DNA of 64,000 nucleotides from positions 310,001 to 374,000 of the forward strand of contig NZ_PVTJ01000005.1 in the NCBI RefSeq assembly GCF_003002955.1. Direction: 5' to 3'. Within the stretch, counting starts at the first letter, position 1. Each line of letters begins with the position of its first letter. Shown here piece after piece: positions 46,771-56,533 of the stretch. Under the pieces are notes generated by a model that was not told the DNA's origin, made no database searches, and saw only the letters and a list, made by a program, of their open reading frames with translations. Position numbers and translations under genes: made by a program. This DNA is from Glycomyces artemisiae. Lineage in GTDB: Bacteria > Actinomycetota > Actinomycetes > Mycobacteriales > Micromonosporaceae.

Positions 46771-47475
46771 TCACGTGCTGAGCGAGTAACTGTTGACCCG
46801 GAAGTCCTTGCCTCCCGAGGACGAGGTGATCTCCCAGCCGAGCTGGATCTGGTCGATCCTGACGTTCGGCATGCGCCCGGTGTTCACCAGCCACTGGCAG
46901 ATCGCGGTGATGTTCACCGACCCGCTGGTGAACTGGCTGTCCGCCAGGAAGCTGTACACGGGGTTCGAGCCGTTCGAGCCCTGGTGGTAGCGCCAGTTGC
47001 GGCCGCCGAGGTTGACCGTGGTCTGCTGGCCGCCGATCGGCCCGACCGGGCCGTACCACTGCGTCCAGATCATGATCTCGTGCGCGTGGCCGTTGCCCCA
47101 CACGTCGTACGTCGTGTTGTAGGCCAGGCCCGACCCGGTGGGCACCGTGACGTTGAAGTTGCTGGAGACGTTCCCCATGCTGGAGACGGTGCGCCCCAGC
47201 GTGTACGACACGTTCGGGTAGGACTTGATGCCGCCGGTGTTCGGGTGGTTCGCCCACACGCCCCAGTTGCTGTAGGAGTTCGCCCAGATCGACTGCGGCC
47301 CGTAGCCGGAGCCCCAGACGTTGTTGTAGAGCGTGTAGGCCCCGTTCTGCCAGGTGCCCCAGCGGTCCGAGGAGGACCAGGTGGCGGCCTGCGCCGGGGA
47401 TTGGAGGGCGCCGACGGCGCCGGCGGTGGCCAGGGGGGCGGCCATCGCGGCGGTGAGGAGCGATCTGCGTCGCAT
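46771..47475 (-). CDS. Secreted GH12 endoglucanase
   Basis: A 234-residue secreted beta-jelly-roll glucanase. The signal peptide MRRRSLLTAAMAAPLATAGAVGALQSPAQA (cleavage near 30) has a twin-arginine-like RRRSLL, so Tat export is possible. The nucleophile is expected at Glu133 in GHAHEIMIW and the acid/base at Glu215 in QLGWEITSSS. NNVWGSGYGPQSIW and ANHPNTGGIKSYP are typical GH12 strands. It lacks a cellulose-binding module, unlike the GH6 enzyme. It should act on beta-1,4-glucan or xyloglucan. A longer start at 47523 would put unrelated sequence before the signal peptide. Confidence 0.93.
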   Translation of the reverse strand: MRRRSLLTAAMAAPLATAGAVGALQSPAQAATWSSSDRWGTWQNGAYTLYNNVWGSGYGPQSIWANSYSNWGVWANHPNTGGIKSYPNVSYTLGRTVSSMGNVSSNFNVTVPTGSGLAYNTTYDVWGNGHAHEIMIWTQWYGPVGPIGGQQTTVNLGGRNWRYHQGSNGSNPVYSFLADSQFTSGSVNITAICQWLVNTGRMPNVRIDQIQLGWEITSSSGGKDFRVNSYSLST

Positions 47476-47513
47476 GGGCGGAGCGCCTTTCTCGTGAAGC
47501 ACGGTTCCAGTCG

Positions 47514-47566
47514 CGACATGCATTCGATGAATGTCGATGTTTAAATTAGATCATACGACTAAATTA
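47514..47566 (-). promoter_or_regulatory. AT-rich promoter region and inverted repeat upstream of the GH12 gene
   Basis: The stretch 47520-47570 is strikingly AT-rich for this genome. On the minus strand TATGAT (47555 down to 47550) is a good -10. The imperfect palindrome around CATTC-GAT-GAATG (47521-47533), flanked by CGACAT and TGTCG, lies downstream of it and is a candidate repressor site. TAAATTA occurs twice, 18 bases apart (47542, 47560). It does not match the box in front of the GH6 gene. Confidence 0.5.
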
Positions 47567-47690
47567 ATGTCCAGGCCCGAATCCTCCGCATCTGCCCCCG
47601 CCGTGATCTCGGTCTCGGGCGTCCCGCACTCCGGTCGCCGCGCCGCGTCGGCGGCGGCCCGCGCCGCCGCGGCGCGTAGCATTCACGGAT

Positions 47691-47954
47691 GTGAAGACCT
47701 TCGAGCAGCTCTACGCCGAACTTTCCGAGAAAGCAGCCACCCGACCCGAGGGCTCCGGCACCGTCGCCGCCCTCGACGCCGGCGTCCATGCCATCGGCAA
47801 GAAGATCGTCGAAGAGGCGGCCGAGGTCTGGATGGCCGCCGAGTACGAGTCGGACGAGGCCGCGGCCGAGGAGATCTCCCAGCTCCTCTACCACCTCCAG
47901 GTGATGATGGTCGCCCGCGGCATCAGCGTCGACGACGTCTACCGGTACCTCTAG
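47691..47954 (+). CDS. hisE: Phosphoribosyl-ATP pyrophosphatase
   Basis: An 87-residue all-alpha MazG-like enzyme for the second step of histidine synthesis. [36 protein letters not shown] and [19 protein letters not shown] are the family helices with the metal-binding EE..E pattern. TAGCAT (47677-47682) is eight bases before GTG, so the message is probably leaderless. hisG follows after fourteen bases; hisE-hisG pairing after ribH is the standard actinomycete arrangement, here split by accessory genes. Confidence 0.94.
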   Translation: MKTFEQLYAELSEKAATRPEGSGTVAALDAGVHAIGKKIVEEAAEVWMAAEYESDEAAAEEISQLLYHLQVMMVARGISVDDVYRYL

Positions 47955-47968
47955 AAAGGCCCATCCGC

Positions 47969-48814
47969 ATGCTCCGCATCGCCGTGCCCAACAAGGGCGC
48001 GCTCTCACAGGGCGCCACCGACATGCTCACCGAGGCCGGCTACCGGCAGCGCCGCTCCAGCCGCGACCTCCAGTCCATCGACGCCGACAACGGCGTCGAG
48101 TTCTTCTACCTGCGTCCCGGCGACATCGCCACCTACGTCGCCTCCGGCGACCTCGACCTGGGCATCACCGGCCGCGACCTCGCCGTCAACTCCGGCGCCG
48201 AGGTCGAAGAGGTCCTCGCGCTCGGCTTCGGCCGCTCCACGTTCCGCTACGCGGGCCGCCCCGGCGTCATCGACTCCGTCGCGGGGCTCGACGGGAAGCG
48301 CATCGCGACCTCGTACCCGGGCGTCGTCCAGCGCGACCTCGACGCCCACGGCGTCAAGACCGCCATCGTCGAGCTCGCGGGCGCCGTCGAGAACGCGATC
48401 GCCCTCGGCGTCGCCGACGCCATCGCCGACGTCGTCGAGACCGGCACGACCCTCAAGCAGGCCGGGCTCGCCGTCTTCGGCGACCCGATCATGCACTCCG
48501 AGGCCGTGCTCGTCCGAAAGAGCGGCAACGGGGCCGGCGCGGCCGTCGAGCAGCTCCTGCGGCGCCTGCGCGGCGTCCTCGTCGCCCGCTCGTACGTGAT
48601 GCTCGCCTACGACGTGCGCGCCGAACTCCTCGAAGCCGCGGTCGAGCTGACCCCCGGCATCGAGTCGCCGACGGTCTCGCCGCTGCATCGGGAAGGGTGG
48701 GTCGCCGTCCAGTCGATGACCGAGCGCGCCGACCTGCACCGCGTCATGGACGCCCTCTACGAGCTCGGCGCCCGCGGCATCCTCGCCTCGAACATCGACG
48801 CCTGCCGCCTCTGA
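47969..48814 (+). CDS. hisG: ATP phosphoribosyltransferase, long form
   Basis: A 281-residue HisG, first enzyme of histidine synthesis. LRIAVPNKGALSQGA at the start, the PRPP loop ADVVETGTTLKQAGL, and the C-terminal ACT-like domain (from about 205, ending SMTERADLHRVMDALYELGARGILASNIDACRL) show the long, histidine-feedback-sensitive form that needs no HisZ. AGAAAGG precedes the ATG. Its TGA abuts the convergent PH-domain gene's stop (TGATCA). Confidence 0.95.
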   Translation: MLRIAVPNKGALSQGATDMLTEAGYRQRRSSRDLQSIDADNGVEFFYLRPGDIATYVASGDLDLGITGRDLAVNSGAEVEEVLALGFGRSTFRYAGRPGVIDSVAGLDGKRIATSYPGVVQRDLDAHGVKTAIVELAGAVENAIALGVADAIADVVETGTTLKQAGLAVFGDPIMHSEAVLVRKSGNGAGAAVEQLLRRLRGVLVARSYVMLAYDVRAELLEAAVELTPGIESPTVSPLHREGWVAVQSMTERADLHRVMDALYELGARGILASNIDACRL

Positions 48815-50251
48815 TCACGACAGCCGCGGCCGCTCCAGTGCGGCCGCGGCGTCCGCCCGGTCCCGCAGCTCCGCGGCCATCGCGACCGCCTCGCGCGCGT
48901 CCCGGTCGACGGCCACGGCGTCGTGCCCGACCCCGCCCGCGGCCATCGCCCGCACCGTCGCCAGGCCCTGCATCCGCTGCACGCGGCCCTGCGTCACCTT
49001 CACCGACTGGATCCGCGCGTACGGCAGCGCCACATGCGTGTTCACCCACAGGCCGTGGCGCACCACGAACGCCCGCTCGGTGAGCGCAGCACCGGTCCGC
49101 TTCCACCGCAACGGCATCCGCCACCGCGCCCGCTGTGGCGGCCGCTCGGTCGCGAACACGCTCGGCAGGTCCGGGACCGCCGCCGCGGCCACCGCCGCGA
49201 CCTCGTCGGGCCCGCCCACCGGCAGCGCCGTCGTCGACCGCACCGCGGTCGCGCTCTGCTGCGCCACCGCGGCCGTCCACACCTCCACGCGCTTCCACTG
49301 CCGTGAGCGCCACAGGACCGGCTCCGCGAAGCTCACGCCCGTCACCCGGTCCACCGGGACGGTCTCGTGGCTCGTGTCCGTCAGGCCCCGCTGGATGAGC
49401 AGGTTCGTGCCGTCCCGCGCGATCCGGAACCGCCCGTTGCGCAGGAACCGGTTCACCGCCGCGATCGTGCTCTGGATGTAGCCCACCAGCGCCGGGGCCA
49501 GGAACCCCACCCACACGACCGTGGCGACGCGCGTGAACCCGAAGATCGACCCGGCCACCGCGAACGCGGTCCCGAACACCGCCAGGAACGTGATCTGCGC
49601 CGGCAGCGCCTCCAGGAACGAGGCCAGCGCGAGGCGCCGCACCGTCAGCTGCGGCACCAGCAGCCCCGCGTCCCGGTCCGGCACCGCCTCCGGCGCCTCC
49701 TCGTCCTCCGCGGGCTCGGCGACCGGCGCGGCCGGGCGGCCCGCTATCGCCAGCAGCTCCGCGCGCAGCGCCAAGGCCCGGTCGGCCTTCAAGTACGCCA
49801 GCCGCGCGTCCGTGCCGTCGCCCCCGGCGACCTCGATGTTCAACTGCGCCAAGCCGAACAGCCGGGCCCGGATCGGCCGCACCAGGTCCACCGACTGGAG
49901 CCGCTCCAGCGGGACCGTGCGGTGGCTGCGTGTGAACACCCCGCCGTAGATGTGCAGCTCGCGGCCCCAGATGACGAAGCCGCGGTACTGGAGCGCGATG
50001 AGGCTCGCGATCCCGCCGATCACGGCCGCCGCGAGCGCGATGTAGATCGCGAACAGGAAGTTCCGCGACGTGAACGCCTGGATGCCAGCGGCCGCGGCCG
50101 CCGCGGTCAGGAACCGGAAGCTCTCCAGCAGCGGCGTGAGCGGGTGCAGGCGCTGGCGCTGGACGCCCTCCGGCGGGGCGCTCGGCGCCGCGACCGGTAC
50201 CTCGGGCCCGAGCGGAGCAGCCGCCAGCGGGGGAGCGGGCTCGTCGCTCAA
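48815..50251 (-). CDS. Membrane protein with bacterial PH (DUF304) domains, YdbT-like
   Basis: A 478-residue protein. Two pairs of membrane helices each precede PH-like (bPH2) domains: GRELHIYGGVFTRSHRTVPLERLQSVDLVRP is the clearest, repeated as FRIARDGTNLLIQRGLTDTSHETVPVDRVTGV and as AFVVRHGLWVNTHVALPYARIQSVKV, so three copies are present. The TTG start overlaps the stop of the smaller PH-domain gene as TTGA. YdbS/YdbT-like pairs of this kind are widespread in Gram-positives; function unknown, possibly export or membrane stress tolerance. Confidence 0.88.
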   Translation of the reverse strand: MSDEPAPPLAAAPLGPEVPVAAPSAPPEGVQRQRLHPLTPLLESFRFLTAAAAAAGIQAFTSRNFLFAIYIALAAAVIGGIASLIALQYRGFVIWGRELHIYGGVFTRSHRTVPLERLQSVDLVRPIRARLFGLAQLNIEVAGGDGTDARLAYLKADRALALRAELLAIAGRPAAPVAEPAEDEEAPEAVPDRDAGLLVPQLTVRRLALASFLEALPAQITFLAVFGTAFAVAGSIFGFTRVATVVWVGFLAPALVGYIQSTIAAVNRFLRNGRFRIARDGTNLLIQRGLTDTSHETVPVDRVTGVSFAEPVLWRSRQWKRVEVWTAAVAQQSATAVRSTTALPVGGPDEVAAVAAAAVPDLPSVFATERPPQRARWRMPLRWKRTGAALTERAFVVRHGLWVNTHVALPYARIQSVKVTQGRVQRMQGLATVRAMAAGGVGHDAVAVDRDAREAVAMAAELRDRADAAAALERPRLS

Positions 50252-50754
50252 AGGCCCTCCCGGACCTCGGCGGCCCGGAGGGCGAGCCGGTCGCGCAGCG
50301 CGGAGGCGACCGCCGGTTCGAGGCCCGGCACTTCGGACGTGGAGCCGAGGGCCGCGGTGCGGACCTGGACCGTGGTCAGGCCGAACATGCGCTCGATGGG
50401 CCCCGCGGAGAGGTCGATGAGCTGGATGCGGCCGTAGGGGACGATGTTCAACCGGCGCGTCAGGAGCCCGTGGCGCACCAGCAGGTCCTCCTCGCGCTCG
50501 GCGTAGCCCCAGGTCGCGACCGTGCGGGCCACGGCCCAGGCCCGCAGCCCCGCGAGGAGCACGTACCCGCAGAGGGCCCACAGGACGCCGCGCCAGCCGA
50601 GCCAGATGCCCAGCGGCACGGCCGCCACGACGGCGAGGAGGAACAGGTTCAGCAGGCTCCGCAGCACCCACACGGTGCGCAGCTTCGGCGACATCGGCTG
50701 CCAGGTGACCTCGCCGGGCCACAGGTCCCACACCGGGACCGTCTTCGCGCTCAT
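50248..50754 (-). CDS. Membrane protein with one bacterial PH (DUF304) domain, YdbS-like
   Basis: A 168-residue protein with two membrane helices (VLRSLLNLFLLAVVAAVPLGIWL and GVLWALCGYVLLAGLRAWAV) followed by one bPH2 domain: EDLLVRHGLLTRRLNIVPYGRIQLIDLSAGPIERMFGLTTVQV. It is translationally coupled to the larger three-copy PH-domain protein. The pair follows hisG convergently, a linkage also seen in Streptomyces (known from memory). Confidence 0.9.
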   Translation of the reverse strand: MSAKTVPVWDLWPGEVTWQPMSPKLRTVWVLRSLLNLFLLAVVAAVPLGIWLGWRGVLWALCGYVLLAGLRAWAVARTVATWGYAEREEDLLVRHGLLTRRLNIVPYGRIQLIDLSAGPIERMFGLTTVQVRTAALGSTSEVPGLEPAVASALRDRLALRAAEVREGL

Positions 50755-50761
50755 GCCTTGA

Positions 50762-50974
50762 TCATTCCACTCGCCGCGTCTCGCACGGGAATCCGCGCGC
50801 AGTGAGGAAGTCGCGCAGGACCGGCAGGTGCTCCTCGCACGCGGCCCAGCGCTTGACGCGCTCGGCGCCGTGGATGCGCGGGTTGCGCCACAGCAGCATC
50901 CACTTGGCCTCGGCGCGGCAGCCGCGGGAGGAGCACACAGGGTTCTCGTCGGACACAGTGCGATTGTGCGTCAT
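50762..50974 (-). CDS. Small actinobacterial cysteine protein of unknown function
   Basis: A 70-residue protein of a type common in actinomycetes, sometimes mislabelled acetone carboxylase. The conserved core PVCSSRGCRAEAKWMLLWRNPRIHG...RWAACEEHLPVLRDFL has Cys-x4-Cys and Cys-x2-His spacing suggesting a zinc site. It lies five bases after the hydrolase stop, so they are co-transcribed. ATG 50974 is used; a GTG seven codons later would also fit relatives. Confidence 0.8.
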   Translation of the reverse strand: MTHNRTVSDENPVCSSRGCRAEAKWMLLWRNPRIHGAERVKRWAACEEHLPVLRDFLTARGFPCETRRVE

Positions 50975-50979
50975 GCGCG

Positions 50980-51543
50980 TCAGCCGTGGCGAGGCCACAC
51001 GGCTGTGTCGATGAACGCCTCGACCGCCTCGATGACGTCGGCGAGGGCGTGCGCGGAGTCCACGAGGGGGCGCCCGCGCAGGAACATGCCGTGGTCGGCG
51101 CCGCGGATCTCGCACACCTCGCCGGGCAGCTCGCGCGCGAGCGCGCCGTTCCACGCGGGGTCGGCGGTGCCGCCGATGAGCAGGAACGGCGCGGTCGCGC
51201 GGCGCAGGGCCTGGACGATCGGGTAGTCCTTGAGCAGCGGCGTGAACCAGACCGCCGGGAGCCCGTGGTGGGCGGCGAGGACGGCCGCGGCGGTGCCGAG
51301 GGACTTGCCGACGAGCAGCGGCGGGTCGTCGTTGTGGACGCGGTCGAGGACCGCCTCGGTCTGCTCGCAGACCCCTTCGATCATGGTCTGCTCGTCGGCG
51401 GCGAGCCGGTCGACGTCCGTCCACTGGATCGGGTACGTGCGCGCCCCGCGCGACTGGAGCGCGACGTGGGTGTACATCAGCAGGGGCCCCTGGACGCTGT
51501 AGTTGCGTCCAGGAAGGAGGAGGGCCTGGCGACGACGGGGCAT
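50980..51543 (-). CDS. Small alpha/beta hydrolase
   Basis: A 187-residue compact hydrolase. Nucleophile Ser81 lies in GKSLGT (79-84), the Asp is expected in GGTADPAWN and the His in GADHGMFL, so the triad is complete. PGRNYSVQGPLLMYTHVALQSRGARTY resembles the start of other small actinobacterial hydrolases without a lid. Substrate unknown. TAGAAT on the minus strand (51556 down to 51551) is seven bases before ATG 51543, indicating a leaderless mRNA. Confidence 0.85.
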   Translation of the reverse strand: MPRRRQALLLPGRNYSVQGPLLMYTHVALQSRGARTYPIQWTDVDRLAADEQTMIEGVCEQTEAVLDRVHNDDPPLLVGKSLGTAAAVLAAHHGLPAVWFTPLLKDYPIVQALRRATAPFLLIGGTADPAWNGALARELPGEVCEIRGADHGMFLRGRPLVDSAHALADVIEAVEAFIDTAVWPRHG

Positions 51544-51613
51544 GAGAGTGATTCTAGTTCGGTCGGAGGCGCCGGTCCGGTCCTTGAAACGCGCCCTGCC
51601 CGGAGACGAGAAG

Positions 51614-51737
51614 ACCCGCACGACCACGGGGGAAGTCGTGCGGGTTGGGGAAAGCATAGCGCTCCGACATTTCGCAGCAACGGATTGAATCCGCGCGGCG
51701 TGTCACTCCGCGGGGCAAAAACCCCCTGGGGGTTTGC
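51614..51737. other. Two strong hairpins in the hydrolase-moxR gap
   Basis: The 391-base gap 51544-51934 has no convincing gene. ACCCGCACGAC (51614-51624) pairs perfectly with GTCGTGCGGGT (51635-51645). GGCAAAAACCCCC (51714-51726) pairs with GGGGGTTTGCC-type sequence to 51737, a hairpin with an almost closed loop. Neither is in the leader of the hydrolase, which looks leaderless. They could be a small RNA, a moxR leader element or terminators. A TACCAT -10-like sequence at 51873-51878 may serve moxR. Confidence 0.5.
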
Positions 51738-51934
51738 CGAATCACGGCGTGCGCAGTCTAGACCTGCTGCGCCCCAAGGGGTTCGGTGAGAACTGTCGGG
51801 TTCCCGACAAAAGGCGGTGCGATGTCCCGAAACGGGTCCCTCCGGGCCCCTGCGCCTCTGAGGAGCGCGCATTACCATCGACAGCACCGGACCACTTGAC
51901 AGCCACGTCGCCGAACATGAGAGCTGGAGCCGAT

Positions 51935-53008
<1,074 letters not shown>

Positions 53009-53012
53009 CCGC

Positions 53013-53909
53013 GTGAACGCCGCCGACCTGCGCGCCCTCGACCGCCTCCAGCTCATGGTCACCCGCCGCCTCGACGGGCTCCTGCACGGCGACTACCTGG
53101 GCCTGCTCCCCGGCGCCGGGTCCGAGCCCGGCGAAGCCCGCGAGTACCGGGCCGGGGACGACGTGCGCCGCATGGACTGGCCCGTCACCGCCCGCACCAC
53201 CGTGCCGCACGTGCGCACCACCATCGCCGACCGCGAACTGGAGACGTGGCTCGCGATCGACCTGTCGCCGAGCCTCGACTTCGGCACCGTCGGCATGCTC
53301 AAGCGCGAGCTCGCCGAAGGCGCCGTCGCCGCCTTCTCCTACCTCGCCGGACGCGGCGGCAACCGCATCGGCGCCGTCGTCACCGAAGGCGGCCCCGCGA
53401 AGGCCATCCCGCCGCGCCCCGGCCGCGGCGGCGCCCGCTCGCTCCTGCGCGCCGTCACGAGCCTGCCGCGCGGCGAAGGAGCGGGCAACCTCGCCGAGCT
53501 CATCGACAAGACCCGCCGCCACGCCCGCCGCCGCGGCCTCGCCATCGTCGTCTCCGACTTCCTTGAGGACGAGGACAACCCGAGCGACTGGCCGCGGGAA
53601 CTGCGCCGCCTCGCCGTGCGCCAGCAGGTCCTCTGCGTCGAAGTCCTCGACCCCGCCGAACTCGCCCTCCCCGACGTCGGCGTCCTCGACCTCATCGACC
53701 CCGAGACCGGCGCCGTCGTCGAAGTCCAGACCGGCAACGCGCGCTTCCGCGCCCGCTACGCCGAGGCCGCCGCCGAGCAGCGCGCCCGCATCGCCGCCGG
53801 CATCCGCTCCGGCGGCGCCGCGCACCTGCGCCTGTCCACCGGCTCCGACTGGCTGCGCGACATCGCCGCGTTCGTCGCCGAACGCCGCCACCTCGCCGCC
53901 TACCGCTAA
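53013..53909 (+). CDS. DUF58 domain protein, MoxR partner
   Basis: A 298-residue soluble protein. The DUF58 core EAREYRAGDDVRRMDWPVTART is clear, followed by a VWA-like fold (LETWLAIDLSPSLDFGT, with a partial DxSxS metal site). There are no membrane helices, as in the equivalent mycobacterial moxR-linked protein. GTG start four bases after moxR. Likely a substrate adaptor for the MoxR complex. Confidence 0.9.
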   Translation: MNAADLRALDRLQLMVTRRLDGLLHGDYLGLLPGAGSEPGEAREYRAGDDVRRMDWPVTARTTVPHVRTTIADRELETWLAIDLSPSLDFGTVGMLKRELAEGAVAAFSYLAGRGGNRIGAVVTEGGPAKAIPPRPGRGGARSLLRAVTSLPRGEGAGNLAELIDKTRRHARRRGLAIVVSDFLEDEDNPSDWPRELRRLAVRQQVLCVEVLDPAELALPDVGVLDLIDPETGAVVEVQTGNARFRARYAEAAAEQRARIAAGIRSGGAAHLRLSTGSDWLRDIAAFVAERRHLAAYR

Positions 53910-53933
53910 CGCCTACAACGCCAAGGAGAACCG

Positions 53934-54884
53934 TTGATCCGCCTGCTCGAACCCGCGTGGCTGCTGGCGCTCATCCCCGTCGCGATCCTCGCGGCGGTGT
54001 ACGTCTGGGCCCAGTTCGCCCGCAAGCGGATCGCCGTCAGGTTCGCCAACGCCTCGCTCCTCGCCAAGCTCGTGCCGAAGCTCCCCGGCTGGCGCCGCCA
54101 CCTCCCCGCGGGCCTGCTCGTCATCGCGCTGGCCGTCCTCGTCGGCGGCATGACCCGCCCCGCGGTCGACGTCGAGGAGCCGCAGGAGCGCGCCACGATC
54201 ATCCTCGCGATCGACGTGTCCCTGTCGATGATGGCGACCGACGTCGACCCGACCCGCATCGACGCCGCGAAGTCCGCGGCCTCCGACTTCGTCGCCGAGC
54301 TGCCCGAGCAGTACAACGTCGGCCTCGTGTCCTTCGCCGGATACGCCTCGGTCGTCGTGCCCCCCACCAAGAACCGCGCCGAAGTGACCTCCGCGATCAA
54401 CGGCCTCACCCTCGCCGAGGCCACCGCCACCGGCGACGCCGTGTTCGCGTCCCTCCAGGCCGTGCAGCAGGTCATGCCCGACGAGTCCGGGCAGCTCGCG
54501 CCCGCCCGCATCCTCCTGCTCTCCGACGGCTACCGCACCGCCGGGCGCACCGTCGACGAGGCCGGGGAGGCCGCCGCCGCGGCCGAGATCCCCGTCTCCA
54601 CCGTGGCGTTCGGCACCGACGAGGGCGTCATCGAACTCGACCAGGAGCTCGTCTCCGTGCCCGTCGACCGCGAGGCCCTCGCCGGGCTCGCCGAGGAGAC
54701 CGGCGGCGAGTACTACGAGGCCGTCACCGCCGAGCAGCTGCGCGCCGTCTACGAGGACATGGGCTCGTCCCTGGGCTACCGGACCATCGCCGAGGACGTC
54801 TCGCAGTGGTTCATCGGCACGGCGATGATCCTCCTGTTCGCCGCCGCCGGGCTGAGCCTGGCGTGGACCTCCCGCCTCACCTGA
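53934..54884 (+). CDS. Membrane-anchored von Willebrand factor A protein
   Basis: A 316-residue BatA-like protein. An N-terminal helix (LLALIPVAILAAVYVWAQF) and a second (LLVIALAVLVGGM), then a VWA domain with the metal-ion-dependent adhesion site Asp94-x-Ser96-x-Ser98 in LAIDVSLSM, and a C-terminal helix (FIGTAMILLFAAAGLSLAW). The VWA domain would face the cytosol or outside depending on topology; in BatA it is exposed near the membrane. TTG start with AAGGAG upstream. It completes the moxR-DUF58-VWA operon placed before fabG, as in Mycobacterium. Confidence 0.9.
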   Translation: MIRLLEPAWLLALIPVAILAAVYVWAQFARKRIAVRFANASLLAKLVPKLPGWRRHLPAGLLVIALAVLVGGMTRPAVDVEEPQERATIILAIDVSLSMMATDVDPTRIDAAKSAASDFVAELPEQYNVGLVSFAGYASVVVPPTKNRAEVTSAINGLTLAEATATGDAVFASLQAVQQVMPDESGQLAPARILLLSDGYRTAGRTVDEAGEAAAAAEIPVSTVAFGTDEGVIELDQELVSVPVDREALAGLAEETGGEYYEAVTAEQLRAVYEDMGSSLGYRTIAEDVSQWFIGTAMILLFAAAGLSLAWTSRLT

Positions 54885-54929
54885 GTCTGTCCGGCACCAC
54901 ACGGTGCGTGAAGGCCCCTTCGCCCCTGA

Positions 54930-55694
<765 letters not shown>

Positions 55695-55738
55695 GCCCGG
55701 ATAGTTTTCAAGCACTGATCACGCACGGAGGAACACAC

Positions 55739-56521
55739 ATGTCTGGAATCTTGGACGGCAAACGGCTGCTCGTCACCGGTGTCATCACCGAGCAGTCCCT
55801 CGGCTTCGGCGTCGCCAAGTACGCGCAGGAGCAGGGCGCCGAAGTGGTCCTCACCGGTTTCGGGCGCCTCTCCCTGGTCGAGCGCATCGCCAAGAAGCTC
55901 CCGAAGCCCGCGCCGGTCGTCGAGCTCGACGCGACCGACCCCGAGCAGCTCGCCGGGCTCGCCGACAAGGTCCGCGAGCACGTCGACGGCCTCGACGGCG
56001 TCCTCCACGCCATCGCCTTCGCCCCGCCCGGCGCCCTCGGCGGGAACTTCCTGAACACCGAGTGGGCCGACGTCGCCAAGGCCGTCGAGGTCTCCACGTT
56101 CTCCTACAAGTCCCTCGCCGTCGCCTGCCTCCCGCTCATGGAGCACGGCGGCGCCGTCGTCGGCCTCGACTTCGACGCGCAGCAGGCCTGGCCCGTGTAC
56201 GACTGGATGGGCGTCGCCAAGGCCGGCCTGGAGTCGGTCAACCGCTACCTCGCCCGCGACCTGGGCCCCAAGGGCATCCGCGTCAACCTCATCTCCGCGG
56301 GCCCGCAGCGCACCATGGCCGCGAAGTCCATCCCCGGCTTCGAGGCGTTCGAGGAGGCGTGGACCAAGCGCGCCCCGCTCGGCTGGTCCCTCACCGACTC
56401 CGAGCCCGTCGCCAAGGCCTGCGCGGCCCTCCTGTCCGACCTGTTCCCGGCCACCAGCGGGGAGATCATCCACGTCGACGGCGGGTTCCACGCCGTCGGA
56501 GTCGAGCGCACACAGCAGTAG
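55739..56521 (+). CDS. inhA: Enoyl-ACP reductase, InhA type
   Basis: A 260-residue NADH-dependent enoyl reductase clearly closer to mycobacterial InhA than to enteric FabI: GILDGKRLLVTGVITEQSLGFGVAKYAQEQGA and VYDWMGVAKAGLESVNRYLARDLG. Catalytic residues are Tyr154 and Lys161. The residue equivalent to InhA Ser94 is Ala91 (HAIAFAP), the change that lowers isoniazid-NAD binding in M. tuberculosis. AGGAGG-like ACGGAGGA precedes the ATG. hemH follows after twelve bases. Confidence 0.94.
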   Translation: MSGILDGKRLLVTGVITEQSLGFGVAKYAQEQGAEVVLTGFGRLSLVERIAKKLPKPAPVVELDATDPEQLAGLADKVREHVDGLDGVLHAIAFAPPGALGGNFLNTEWADVAKAVEVSTFSYKSLAVACLPLMEHGGAVVGLDFDAQQAWPVYDWMGVAKAGLESVNRYLARDLGPKGIRVNLISAGPQRTMAAKSIPGFEAFEEAWTKRAPLGWSLTDSEPVAKACAALLSDLFPATSGEIIHVDGGFHAVGVERTQQ

Positions 56522-56533
56522 CGGAGCCGCCTC

